NCBI GenBank assembly: GCA_029262815.1 | Contig: JAJCYS010000008.1 | Span: 85,898-149,897, forward strand | Direction of reading: 5' to 3' | DNA length: 64,000 nucleotides | Source of the DNA: Deltaproteobacteria bacterium | GTDB taxonomy: Bacteria > Bdellovibrionota > JAJCYS01 | Shown: positions 13,304 to 22,901 of the stretch, in pieces | Numbering within the stretch: position 1 is the stretch's first letter | How the letters are laid out: every line of letters begins with the position of its first letter | Translations under genes and position numbers: made by a program | Notes under the pieces: generated by a model | What the model saw: the letters and a program-made list of their open reading frames with translations, nothing else | Database searches by the model: none | Told to the model about the DNA's origin: nothing

Positions 13304-13486
13304 TAGGGCGTGTCCTCATTAGGGATTCGTTGCGAGGAAATTGAGATTTTGAGCCGAAACGAGGAGATTGAATGGAGAAACCGCAGGTGTAGGTGCGCTA
13401 CATCGAGGATTTTTTCATGAAAATCGACGAAGTTGTAGTCCAATAGATCTATTACGCAGTAGAATTCCTAATGAGGACACGCCCTA
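13304..13486 (-). mobile_element. MITE-like element, copy 1 (non-coding, TA-flanked, ~25 bp TIRs)
   Basis: Ends TAGGGCGTGTCCTCATTAGGGATTC...GAATTCCTAATGAGGACACGCCCTA; reverse complement nearly identical to 61368..61552. Confidence 0.88.
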
Positions 13487-13516
13487 GTAAAGTGAAAGGG
13501 AAAAGTGGGGTAGCAC

Positions 13517-14188
13517 ATGGCACACGACAAAACCTATTGGACAAACTTATATAATGCAGGAAATTGCCAGTACGGACTTGAACCCAGATCCTTTCTTGCG
13601 ACATGTTGTAATCGATTAAAGAAGGGAAAAGTCCTCGATCTCGGTATGGGTGAAGGTCAAAACGCTGTTTTTCTTGCTCAAAAAGGACATCAAGTTACAG
13701 GGATTGATTATTGCGAACAAGCCAACACCAAAACAAAACAACTCAGCTCACAAGTTGGCATTTCAGTTGAAGTACTCAATCAAGATTTAGATTATTATCT
13801 TTTCTCTGTGATGGAATTTCAAACAGTGCTCATGAGTTTTTATAAGCCTGCATCACGGATGTATGAGGATATACGCAAAACTTTGAAACCGGGCGGTCTT
13901 TTTATTTGCCAGGGATACCTAGCTGAACAATTGCCAGCCACACAAGAAGGGCATGAACTTCTACTTGAAGAGTGTTACAGATCTAACGAACTGTTGGGTT
14001 ACTTGAAGGGATTTAGAGTTCTTTATTATGAAGAAGGCACATTTGATGGTGCTAAAGAGGTCCGCGCAATTGCACAAAAAATTTCTGACAAGGACATTGC
14101 TAGGCATGTCGATCCGAAGGCAACCTCAAAAAAACTAAATGTATTTGAAAAACAAGCAGAAGCCCTGTTCAAAAAGAAGAAAGACTGA
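13517..14188 (+). CDS. Class I SAM-dependent methyltransferase (TehB-like)
   Basis: GKVLDLGMGEGQNAVFLAQKGHQVTGIDYCEQ motif I; LKPGGLFICQGY. Confidence 0.85.
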   Translation: MAHDKTYWTNLYNAGNCQYGLEPRSFLATCCNRLKKGKVLDLGMGEGQNAVFLAQKGHQVTGIDYCEQANTKTKQLSSQVGISVEVLNQDLDYYLFSVMEFQTVLMSFYKPASRMYEDIRKTLKPGGLFICQGYLAEQLPATQEGHELLLEECYRSNELLGYLKGFRVLYYEEGTFDGAKEVRAIAQKISDKDIARHVDPKATSKKLNVFEKQAEALFKKKKD

Positions 14189-14232
14189 TGTTTTATGAGT
14201 TTTATGGTATAAAAGGGAAAATCAAATAATGG

Positions 14233-14309
14233 GCGCCTGTGGCTTAATTGGATAGAGCATCGGACTTCGGATCCGAGGGTTGGGGGTTCGAGTCCTCCCG
14301 GGCGCACCA
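14233..14309 (+). tRNA. tRNA-Arg (anticodon TCG), CCA encoded
   Basis: GCGCCTG..CGGGCGC acceptor stem, TCGGA-CTTCGGA-TCCGA anticodon arm (TCG), GGGGG-TTCGAGT-CCTCC T arm, ACCA 3' end. Confidence 0.96.
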
Positions 14310-14370
14310 ACCATATTGGTTAAGACCTATTACTCACAATAAAAACAATTATCACCTATCATGCGAGAGG

Positions 14371-14433
14371 ACTCGAATCGCAGTATTCGGCTGCGAGTAA
14401 TTCGAGCAGCATATTTGCCCGGATGGCAAATAT
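14371..14433. other. Consecutive stable inverted repeats (candidate structured RNA or element remnant)
   Basis: CTCGAATCGCAG-tattcgg-CTGCGA-gtaa-TTCGAG, then ATATTTGCC-CGGAT-GGCAAATAT. Confidence 0.6.
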
Positions 14434-14518
14434 AGAATACGGAGGAAAGCCTACGCAAGAAGTGAGCGGGAAGCGAACGACGTGAAAGCATAGGACGGGC
14501 TGCCAAAAAGTTGCCGAT

Positions 14519-14570
14519 GACCTTTTATTTAATGACCTTTTATTTAACCTTTTATTTTCACCTTTTATTT
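14519..14570. repeat. Imperfect short tandem repeat (ACCTTTTATTTWA units)
   Basis: gaccttttatttaatgaccttttatttaaccttttattttcaccttttatttt. Confidence 0.75.
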
Positions 14571-16073
14571 TCTAACTCTTTTTTGGGCTAGCAATTTACT
14601 TTGGATCCAGACATCTGGCCCCTGAGCAGGCCATTTGCTAGTGCCCCAAAAATCAGGCTTTTGATCAAGGTAAAAAGATTTGGGAATCACTCGATTCTTA
14701 ATCTGCTTATCCCATCGAACAAGTCCTTTCTCTCGATTCCCATGCATCAACGTATCCCGTATCCCTTTGGCAATCCAAACCCGGTGTTTTGTTCGCACGA
14801 TGTTCCCGATTACATTCTGACCATGGGAAAATCGCATCACAAAAATCGTCTCACCGTTTATCACATTTCGCAGGAAGGTATTTCCAGGACCTGAAGGGCC
14901 CCACCAATCTGAGACAGCAATCTCATTAATCACATTGGATTCAAACAAATTATAATTGGGGTAATGCCCATGCAATGAAATATCCGCAGGTTTCCAAGAT
15001 GTTTCTCCAGGGGGCAACGTAGGTTTATTCGAAAAATTATACCCAAACACATTACCTGAAGAGCCCGTCTGCACCAACATTGCGTGCCTTAAAACTGAAA
15101 ACATAGAGTTTTCAATTAAGTTATCTGTAGAATGGAAATTCACTGCCACACCATACCCATTGCCATTACCCGCATAACTGTGTGAGTGGTGAAAGTAACT
15201 CCCTGTAATCTCACAGCCATAAGCCGTGTGTAATGTCACGTGTGCCGAATACGTCATCTCACTCTCAATCCCCTTGACTAGACAATGGGCTACATTTTTA
15301 AAAAGTAGTGTGCTAAACATGGCTTCGCTGGGATTTTGCTTTCGTATCGCATCAATATTGCCCAGTCGAAGACTAAGATCCTGAACACCCGCATGAACAA
15401 GCATCCCCAACCTTCGAATACGAGGCTTCAACCGTTTTTCATAGTTCATGTAAAGTTTTTTGTTCAAAAATATCTGATCCCCCTCGACTTTAGTGATCTT
15501 TAAAATTTGCCCCACAGAATACCTGGCCCACGGAACATTCCATTTTGCTTGGGTATACATCACTTTGGGATCATTCTGTTGTGAGATCTCAACAAAATCT
15601 CCCGCTTTGAAAAAGCTCGATGTCTTTACACGCAAAATTGAAGATCCTTTTCGATGTTTTTTAAAAATGGGTACCCATTGCCCCCGATTATATTGAGCAA
15701 ACGTAAGCGCAGCTATTTGGTCCGTCCGACGTTTTATTTCAAATACCAGCTTGGTATGTTCAGAGCCGAATCCTTTTAAAATTATTGGTCTAGAAATAAC
15801 CAAGGGCTTCGTGAGTCTATACTGTCCCTTAGGGATAAGAAGCACCCCTCCACTCTTTGAGAGCTGCTTAATCCCTTTTTCAAAAGATTGAGTGTCGTCA
15901 ACCCGGCCGTCTCCTTTTGCACCCAAACTCCGAACGTTGGCAACCGTTTTTGGATAGATGAGGGGTTGCTCGAAACCAGGCTGCCACTCGGTTCGTCTCT
16001 CTTGAGACAACCAGTCAGGATTCGCACCCACATCAAAAGACATGAAAAAATAGACAAGATAAAGTAAACGCAT
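14565..16073 (-). CDS. Exported right-handed beta-helix (pectate lyase superfamily-like) protein
   Basis: NVRSLGAKGDGRVDDTQSFEKGIKQLSKSGGVLLIPKGQYRL signature of Pectate_lyase_3; signal peptide MRLLYLVYFFMSFDVGA after GGAG; start moved from 16094 to 16073. Confidence 0.82.
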   Translation of the reverse strand: MRLLYLVYFFMSFDVGANPDWLSQERRTEWQPGFEQPLIYPKTVANVRSLGAKGDGRVDDTQSFEKGIKQLSKSGGVLLIPKGQYRLTKPLVISRPIILKGFGSEHTKLVFEIKRRTDQIAALTFAQYNRGQWVPIFKKHRKGSSILRVKTSSFFKAGDFVEISQQNDPKVMYTQAKWNVPWARYSVGQILKITKVEGDQIFLNKKLYMNYEKRLKPRIRRLGMLVHAGVQDLSLRLGNIDAIRKQNPSEAMFSTLLFKNVAHCLVKGIESEMTYSAHVTLHTAYGCEITGSYFHHSHSYAGNGNGYGVAVNFHSTDNLIENSMFSVLRHAMLVQTGSSGNVFGYNFSNKPTLPPGETSWKPADISLHGHYPNYNLFESNVINEIAVSDWWGPSGPGNTFLRNVINGETIFVMRFSHGQNVIGNIVRTKHRVWIAKGIRDTLMHGNREKGLVRWDKQIKNRVIPKSFYLDQKPDFWGTSKWPAQGPDVWIQSKLLAQKRVRK

Positions 16074-16168
16074 TGCATCTCCTAGATTCAGCACCCGTTT
16101 TAGCCCTTCAAGGGTACCTAATAGCGCTGCCTTCTGTAAAGTGCTAAGGTAAGTTTAGGAGAGCGAAT

Positions 16169-16501
16169 ATGTCCTTAAAAAAATGGATCGCACTGGGGGG
16201 AATATCAATGGCCATGGGCATTCCTCTCGTTTACGCGACGACACCTGACAGATGGGCGGACTTGTTCAACAGAATTTTAGACTCTATCGCCACAAATAAA
16301 CGAAATGTTACGAAGGTCGAATCCCGAATGACCGAGTTAGAATTCCAATTCAGCTCTCAACTGCTTATCAGACGTATTAAAGAGCTTGAAAGTCGACTGT
16401 ATATTCTAGAACAAAAGTTAAAAACCAGTGACGAACGCATGCCCCAAACTAAACCTAAAGCCGTCCCAGCATGGCCGCCCATGCGAGTTGAAAGACCCTA
16501 A
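16169..16501 (+). CDS. Small exported coiled-coil hypothetical protein
   Basis: Signal-like N-terminus and heptad-like region (KELESRLYILEQKLKTSDE); AGGAGAG upstream. Confidence 0.6.
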   Translation: MSLKKWIALGGISMAMGIPLVYATTPDRWADLFNRILDSIATNKRNVTKVESRMTELEFQFSSQLLIRRIKELESRLYILEQKLKTSDERMPQTKPKAVPAWPPMRVERP

Positions 16502-16623
16502 ACTCAAGCTTCCCCCCTCAGAACGCTGCTTTTTAACACGATCTTAACGATCGAACAGTACAGTTACTCAACCAAACTTATAGACTACGTAAAACCTCTG
16601 TTATGATAGGAGTAGACTTAAAT

Positions 16624-17310
16624 ATGGCTCAGCACATTGCAATTATTGAAGACGAGCTAGACATTCAGAAGCTACTTGCTCTACAACTCGCCCACGCTGG
16701 TTATACAACAAGCGCATACGGGTCTGGAAAATCTTGTCTCGATGATCTTGTAAACCAAAAAACTAATTTAATTTTACTTGATCTCATGCTCCCAGATATC
16801 GATGGACACACCTTGTGCCAAATCTTAAAAGGCAAAAGCAGTTCAAAAGACATCCCCATCATCATCTTGTCTGCAAAAGGAGGCGAACAAGATATTATTC
16901 GAGGCCTTGAAGAAGGCGCTGATGATTACATCACCAAACCCTTTAGCGCTAAAGTCCTGCTCGCACGTATTCGATCCGTACTCAGACGACATACCGACAA
17001 CCCCTTACCCCAAAAAGAAACTCAACTTGCCGTTCATGACCTCACGATGAATGTAGAAAAACGCGAAGCATTTATTCTCAACCGCCTTGTCCAACTAACA
17101 CGTTCAGAATTCGATATACTTTATTATTTAGCCAAACGACCTGGCTGGGTCTTTACACGTAATCAAATCGTTGATGCGATTCGAGGTTTAAACTATGCTG
17201 TAACATCACGATCCATTGATGTTCAAATTGTCAGTATTCGAAAAAAATTAAGCCCCCACGAGGCGTATATAGAAACTGTCCGTGGTATCGGATATCGGTT
17301 CAAAGAATAG
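16624..17310 (+). CDS. phoB: Phosphate regulon response regulator PhoB
   Basis: Receiver (LILLDLMLPDIDGHTLC, ILSAKG, GADDYITKPFS) and winged-helix domain (RSIDVQIVSIRKKLSPHEAYIETVRGIGYRF); next to phoR-pst. Confidence 0.93.
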   Translation: MAQHIAIIEDELDIQKLLALQLAHAGYTTSAYGSGKSCLDDLVNQKTNLILLDLMLPDIDGHTLCQILKGKSSSKDIPIIILSAKGGEQDIIRGLEEGADDYITKPFSAKVLLARIRSVLRRHTDNPLPQKETQLAVHDLTMNVEKREAFILNRLVQLTRSEFDILYYLAKRPGWVFTRNQIVDAIRGLNYAVTSRSIDVQIVSIRKKLSPHEAYIETVRGIGYRFKE

Positions 17311-17312
17311 CC

Positions 17313-18668
17313 ATGTCACCACCGAGCCTATTCCATCAAACTGTTGTCGCACTGCTCGTCGGAGCTTTGAGTGGAATCATTGCATATTTTGCCACACTAA
17401 CGCTCCCTCTAACTCAACACATGAGGACCATCCTGAGTATAGGGCTCTTTTTTTCCATCACTCTCACAATATTCTTTTATATCTTTAAAAAATTTAAACA
17501 AGCCATCCAATTGCTTAGGCCTGGTTATATGAATCTCAATAGCGGTGAAGTTTTTAAACACATGTCTTCACAGGAACTCTATCACCTCTCAAAAGTCGTT
17601 GATCATTTCCAACACATTATGACCAAACAACTCAAACAAGCATTGAGTCAAAAAGAATATTTAAATGCTTTACTGACCAGCATGTCAGAAGGTGTGATTG
17701 CAGTTGATCGCAACGAAATTATCAAACACATTAACGAAACAGGTCGCTCGATGCTCAATCTAAACCAAGAGACAGGCATCGGGTTTAGCATTCAAGAAAC
17801 AATTCGAATCCCAAAACTTCAAAAATTGATTTTAAATTCATTACAAGAAAACAAAGCATTGGTTGAAGAAATCGATATTTACCATAACAACCAAACCAAA
17901 CACCTTCTTGTTCATACAACCCCTATTAAAGGCAACCAACGGCCTTCAGGCACAGTGGCAGTGCTTAATGATGTGACTCCTCTAAAAAATTTAGAAACGC
18001 TTCGCAAAGAATTTATCGGCAATGTATCCCATGAACTCAAAACCCCTTTGACCGTTATTAAGGGATTTAGCGAAATCTTACAGCAAACCTCTCTTGATCT
18101 TCCGCCAAAAACACAAGAACATATTCAAACCATTCATACACAAGCTGAAAGATTGGGCACCATGATTGAAGATCTTCTCAAATTGGCGCAACTCGAACAC
18201 GAAACCATACCAACTACTGAAATGTCACTCAAAACAGTTATTGAGTCTGCAGTCGCCCTCTGCGCACCTCAAGCCAAATCCAAAAATATTTCAATTGTCA
18301 TAAACTGTCCTCAATCGATCCGTCTTAATCTGAATCACAGCTTGTTATCCCAAAGTCTTTTCAATCTCATCCAAAATGGAATTAAATACAGCCCTCCCAA
18401 AAGCCATATTTGGATCAAGGCTGTAGAGAAAGACCAACAAATCATACTCACAATCAAGGACGAAGGCATCGGGATAGATAGGACGCACCATGGTCGGATT
18501 TTCGAACGCTTTTATAGAGTTGATCCTGCCAGAACACGAGAATCTGGCGGCACTGGATTAGGCCTTTCTATCGCAAAACATATCATTCAAGCCCACAAAG
18601 GGGCTATATCCGTCAAAAGCGAACTAGGCCATGGCACGACTTTCTGTGTATCTTTAACCCGAAATTAA
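17313..18668 (+). CDS. phoR: Phosphate regulon sensor histidine kinase PhoR
   Basis: PAS; FIGNVSHELKTPLTVIKGFSEIL H-box; FERFYRVDPARTRESGGTGLGLSIAKHII. Confidence 0.93.
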   Translation: MSPPSLFHQTVVALLVGALSGIIAYFATLTLPLTQHMRTILSIGLFFSITLTIFFYIFKKFKQAIQLLRPGYMNLNSGEVFKHMSSQELYHLSKVVDHFQHIMTKQLKQALSQKEYLNALLTSMSEGVIAVDRNEIIKHINETGRSMLNLNQETGIGFSIQETIRIPKLQKLILNSLQENKALVEEIDIYHNNQTKHLLVHTTPIKGNQRPSGTVAVLNDVTPLKNLETLRKEFIGNVSHELKTPLTVIKGFSEILQQTSLDLPPKTQEHIQTIHTQAERLGTMIEDLLKLAQLEHETIPTTEMSLKTVIESAVALCAPQAKSKNISIVINCPQSIRLNLNHSLLSQSLFNLIQNGIKYSPPKSHIWIKAVEKDQQIILTIKDEGIGIDRTHHGRIFERFYRVDPARTRESGGTGLGLSIAKHIIQAHKGAISVKSELGHGTTFCVSLTRN

Positions 18669-18718
18669 CATTCAACTTGTACATCTAAACTGAAACCGTT
18701 ATTTTGAGGAGAGTTTTT

Positions 18719-19630
18719 ATGAAAGCACTGAGCACCTTTTTTCTAACAAGCTGTTTTATCTTCAATTTATCCAGTTGTACCAAAAAACAACCCGTTAAAA
18801 CCGTCAGGATCGATGGATCGAGTACAGTGTTCCCAATCACAGAAGCTGTTGCTGAAGAGTTTGGGAAAGTTCATCCACGTATCAGAGTTACTGTTGGCGT
18901 CTCAGGCACCGGCGGCGGATTCAAAAAATTCAATACTGGAGAAACAGATATCAACAATGCTTCGCGGCGGATTAAAGACGGGGAGATAACCCTTGCTAAG
19001 AAAAATAAAATTTCATACGTAGAACTTCCGATTGCTTACGATGGTCTTTCGATTGTCGTAAATCCTAAAAATAAATGGGTCAAGGAATTAACGGTTGCCC
19101 AACTCAAAACCATCTGGTCACGGGGCAGCAAAATTAAAAACTGGAATGATATCGACCCTAGCTATCCCAACAAACGCCTTAAACTCTATGCACCGGGTAC
19201 CGATTCTGGTACCTTTGATTACTTCAAAAGCACAATCATTGGCAAAGAAATAGGCGTGCGATCAGATTTTCAAAAGAGTGAAGATGACAACTTTTTGGTT
19301 CAAGGCGTCGCAGGTGATGAAGGCTCTCTTGGTTTTTTTGGTTATGCCTATTATGCAGAAAATAAAAAGATGATCAGAGCTGTCCCTATTCGGGGTCCGG
19401 GTATGTCACAAGCTGTCGCACCTACTCTTGAAACCATCAAGAATGGAACCTACAAACCCCTCTCTCGCCCCATTTTTATCTATGCCAATACTCACGCCGC
19501 TAAAAAACCTGAAGTGCAGTCTTTCATCAAGTTCTACTTAGAACAGGCGCCTGAACTCGTCAAAGAGGTTGGCTATGTACCTCTCGAAAATTATTCGAGC
19601 ATTTTGAGTCGCTTTAAAAACGCGCTTTAA
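18719..19630 (+). CDS. pstS: Phosphate ABC transporter substrate-binding lipoprotein PstS
   Basis: IDGSSTVFPITEAVAEEF, GVSGTGGGFKKF, APGTDSGTFDYF; lipobox LSSC; AGGAGAG before ATG 18719. Confidence 0.95.
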   Translation: MKALSTFFLTSCFIFNLSSCTKKQPVKTVRIDGSSTVFPITEAVAEEFGKVHPRIRVTVGVSGTGGGFKKFNTGETDINNASRRIKDGEITLAKKNKISYVELPIAYDGLSIVVNPKNKWVKELTVAQLKTIWSRGSKIKNWNDIDPSYPNKRLKLYAPGTDSGTFDYFKSTIIGKEIGVRSDFQKSEDDNFLVQGVAGDEGSLGFFGYAYYAENKKMIRAVPIRGPGMSQAVAPTLETIKNGTYKPLSRPIFIYANTHAAKKPEVQSFIKFYLEQAPELVKEVGYVPLENYSSILSRFKNAL

Positions 19631-19650
19631 TAGGATAGAGTGAGTGGTCT

Positions 19651-20544
19651 ATGCTTCATAAGCACGCCAAGTTTGTCGATGTAAGTTTCAAAGGTTTGCT
19701 CTGGCTCTGCATTGGCGCAACATTAACAACAACTACCCTCGTTGTTGTCATATTGGGCACTGAAGCCTATCATTTTTTCTCATTGGTCCCCATAACAGAG
19801 TTTCTTTTTGGAACCCATTGGGAACCTTTGATTGAACCAAGATCCTTCGGCGTACTGCCCCTCGTCTGCGGTACGGGAATGATCGTACTTGGTTCCATCG
19901 CTTTTGCTTTGCCCATCGGACTCGGCATTGCAACATATCTCAGTGAGTTTGCGCCTAATTGGGTCAGATCTACGATCAAACCCACCCTTGAAATCTTGGC
20001 GGGAATTCCGACTGTCGTATATGGTTATTTTGCGTTAACCTTTATTACTCCTATTCTCAGATCCCTGTTTCCTGAAACCGAAATTTTTAATGCGGCCAGT
20101 GGTGCCATTGTCGTCGGCATTATGATACTCCCAATGATTTCATCTCTCTGCGATGACGCATTTCGCGGACTACCCTCGAGCCTACGAGAAGGTGGATATG
20201 CTCTTGGTGCCACACCCTATGAAGTGGTCACTCGGGTTGTCCTTCCGGCTGCTGGGGGGCGAATCGGAGCTGCAGTAATTCTGGCCGTCTCACGTGCTAT
20301 CGGCGAAACCATGGCTGTGACCCTTGCTGCCGGTGCAAGCCCTAATTTGACAGCAAACCCCTTCGAAAGCATCCAAACCATGACTGCTTATATCGTTCAA
20401 GTAAGTCTTGGAGATACCCCAGTGGGTGGTGTTGAGTACCTCACCTGCTTTGCGGTGGCGGGACTTTTGTTTACAATCACCTTCATCATGAACGTGATTG
20501 GAAGTCAGTTGCTTCTTAAAACTCAATGGCAGTCTCGATCATGA
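19651..20544 (+). CDS. pstC: Phosphate ABC transporter permease PstC
   Basis: [31 protein letters not shown]. Confidence 0.95.
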   Translation: MLHKHAKFVDVSFKGLLWLCIGATLTTTTLVVVILGTEAYHFFSLVPITEFLFGTHWEPLIEPRSFGVLPLVCGTGMIVLGSIAFALPIGLGIATYLSEFAPNWVRSTIKPTLEILAGIPTVVYGYFALTFITPILRSLFPETEIFNAASGAIVVGIMILPMISSLCDDAFRGLPSSLREGGYALGATPYEVVTRVVLPAAGGRIGAAVILAVSRAIGETMAVTLAAGASPNLTANPFESIQTMTAYIVQVSLGDTPVGGVEYLTCFAVAGLLFTITFIMNVIGSQLLLKTQWQSRS

Positions 20545-21386
20545 ACACGTGGCGATATCGACGACAAGCTTTGTTTCTTTGGATGTGTCGAGCACTCACG
20601 TTGCTCGCACTTATTATCCTTGGATCTTTAATCCTACACATTGCAAAAGAAGGTGTGTCCACTTTATCTCTGGATTTTCTACATCGCTTCCCGTCCCGTT
20701 TCCCACACAAAGCTGGGTTGAAATCTGCCCTTTACGGCACGTTATGGATCATGTGCCTAACTGCACTCATCGCAGTTCCTTTTGGTATTGCGACCGCCAT
20801 TTACCTCGAAGAATATTCAACCAAAAATCGGTTTTCAAGGTGGATTCAAATTAACATCACCAACTTGGCGGGCATCCCCTCAATTGTATATGGCCTGTTG
20901 GGGCTGACAGTCTTTGTCCGTTATTTAAATATGGGCCAGAGTCTTTGGGCCGGCGCACTCACGTTGAGTTTATTGGTTTTGCCGATTATCGTCATTGCCT
21001 CTCAAGAGGCTATCCGTGCCGTTCCCAACCCCATTCGTGAAGCGGGTTACGCATTGGGTGCCCACCCCTGGCAGGTTATTCTTTGCCAAGTGGTCCCAGC
21101 TGCACTGCCGGGTATAATGACAGGCGTTATTCTCGCGCTGTCACGCGCCATCGGCGAGTCTGCACCTTTGATTATGATCGGCGCACTTAGCTACGTTGCC
21201 TTCGTACCAGAAGGGCCAGGAGACGCTTTCACCGTTTTGCCCGTCCAGATTTTTAACTGGGCCTCGCGTCCCCAAGTGTCATTTCACGCTATTGCTGCAA
21301 GCGGCATCATTGTATTGTTATGTGTGTTGTTCACGATGAACTTAATAGCCGTCTTAATCAGACATAAGTTCCAGAGGTATAAATGA
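20541..21386 (+). CDS. pstA: Phosphate ABC transporter permease PstA
   Basis: [38 protein letters not shown] overlap with pstC. Confidence 0.95.
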   Translation: MNTWRYRRQALFLWMCRALTLLALIILGSLILHIAKEGVSTLSLDFLHRFPSRFPHKAGLKSALYGTLWIMCLTALIAVPFGIATAIYLEEYSTKNRFSRWIQINITNLAGIPSIVYGLLGLTVFVRYLNMGQSLWAGALTLSLLVLPIIVIASQEAIRAVPNPIREAGYALGAHPWQVILCQVVPAALPGIMTGVILALSRAIGESAPLIMIGALSYVAFVPEGPGDAFTVLPVQIFNWASRPQVSFHAIAASGIIVLLCVLFTMNLIAVLIRHKFQRYK

Positions 21387-22141
21387 ATCAAGAAGCACCT
21401 ATACTGAAGACCGAAGGATTAAAAATAAGCTATGGTTCTACACCCGCCATCAATGGCATCAGTATCGAAATTAGACCTAATCGTGTGACAGCAGTAATCG
21501 GACCCTCTGGATGTGGTAAAAGCACATTACTTCGGACCTTTAACCGTATGAATGACTTCATCCCCAATATTAAGACTGAAGGCCAAGTTTGGTTCCGCGG
21601 TCAAAACATGTTTCATCCCAAGGTAGATCCCGTAAATATCCGAAAACATGTGGGGATGGTTTTTCAACGACCGAATCCGTTCCCGAAATCAATTTACAAA
21701 AATATTACATGGGGCCCCACTATACACAGTTACGCCGGCAACCTTGATGAATTGGTAGAAAAATCGTTGAAACGTGCGGCATTATGGGATGAGGTGAAGA
21801 GTCGACTTCACGATTCTGCGTTTGATCTCTCTGGCGGTCAACAGCAACGACTCTGCATTGCACGAACAATTGCCATGAATCCAGATGTGATTCTGATGGA
21901 TGAACCTTGTTCAGCTTTAGATCCCAAAGCGACTGCTCGTATTGAGGATCTCATTGGTGAGTTACGCAGTCGATACACCATTGTCATCGTGACCCACAAT
22001 ATGCAGCAAGCTGCACGCATCTCTGATGAGACTTTATTTTTGTATGAAGGTAATCTCATCGAATCGGGCAAAACAAAAGCCTTGTTTACTAATCCGACGA
22101 AACAACAGACCGAAGATTACATCACTGGACGCTTTGGATAA
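21383..22141 (+). CDS. pstB: Phosphate ABC transporter ATP-binding protein PstB
   Basis: [53 protein letters not shown]. Confidence 0.97.
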   Translation: MNQEAPILKTEGLKISYGSTPAINGISIEIRPNRVTAVIGPSGCGKSTLLRTFNRMNDFIPNIKTEGQVWFRGQNMFHPKVDPVNIRKHVGMVFQRPNPFPKSIYKNITWGPTIHSYAGNLDELVEKSLKRAALWDEVKSRLHDSAFDLSGGQQQRLCIARTIAMNPDVILMDEPCSALDPKATARIEDLIGELRSRYTIVIVTHNMQQAARISDETLFLYEGNLIESGKTKALFTNPTKQQTEDYITGRFG

Positions 22142-22153
22142 GGAGATTGGTTT

Positions 22154-22849
22154 ATGACACGACATCTACAAAATGAGTTGGATCGACTCAAAAAAAAGCT
22201 CTTAGCACTCAGTGCGCTTGTGGAAGAGAATGTCCACCGTGCGGTACGATCCATCAGTACCCGTGATCGCAAACTGGCCAAAGAAGTCATCAAGGCCGAT
22301 AATGAGATCGACTTGACTGAGGTGGAAGTTGAAGAGGAGTGTTTAAAAATTCTAGCCCTTCATCAACCCGTTGCGATTGATTTACGTTTTTTGATCGCTG
22401 CACTAAAGATTAATAATGATTTAGAGCGTATTGGTGATCTTTCGGTCAATGTGGCTGAGCGTACGTTGTACTTAACCAAAGCACCTCCTGTGCCAGCTCC
22501 TTTTGATTTTGACGAAATGGCCGACAAAACATGCCAGATGCTCAAAAAAGCAATCGATGCGTTGATTAACATGGATACACAATTGGCTAATCAAATCTTT
22601 ACGGATGATGACGAAGTTGATGCCATTAATCGCGAAATGTATACCCAAGTTTATGAGGCGATTCAGAAAGAACCCAAAGATGCTGAAACGTTTATTCATT
22701 ACCTTTCAATTTCGCGTCACCTTGAGCGCATTGCAGATTACACCACAAATATCGCTGAAGATGTGGTGTACATGGTCGAAGGCCGTATTATTCGACACCA
22801 ACCTGAATTCTTTGACAGCATCTCTGAAAGCTCAAGCGAATCTACTTGA
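22154..22849 (+). CDS. phoU: Phosphate-specific transport accessory protein PhoU
   Basis: PhoU repeats: DLRFLIAALKINNDLERIGDLSVNVAERTLYL and SISRHLERIADYTTNIAEDVVYMVEGRIIRH. Confidence 0.95.
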   Translation: MTRHLQNELDRLKKKLLALSALVEENVHRAVRSISTRDRKLAKEVIKADNEIDLTEVEVEEECLKILALHQPVAIDLRFLIAALKINNDLERIGDLSVNVAERTLYLTKAPPVPAPFDFDEMADKTCQMLKKAIDALINMDTQLANQIFTDDDEVDAINREMYTQVYEAIQKEPKDAETFIHYLSISRHLERIADYTTNIAEDVVYMVEGRIIRHQPEFFDSISESSSEST

Positions 22850-22901
22850 GCGTTTTTATTGACTGATGCTATCCTAGGCTCTAATTCAATTGGAGGGGCT
22901 A

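Noticed and set aside
14026-14310. 94-aa minus-strand ORF starting MVRPGGLEPPTLGSEVRCS
   Set aside because: Classic spurious ORF translated antisense through a tRNA gene (tRNA-Arg 14233-14309)
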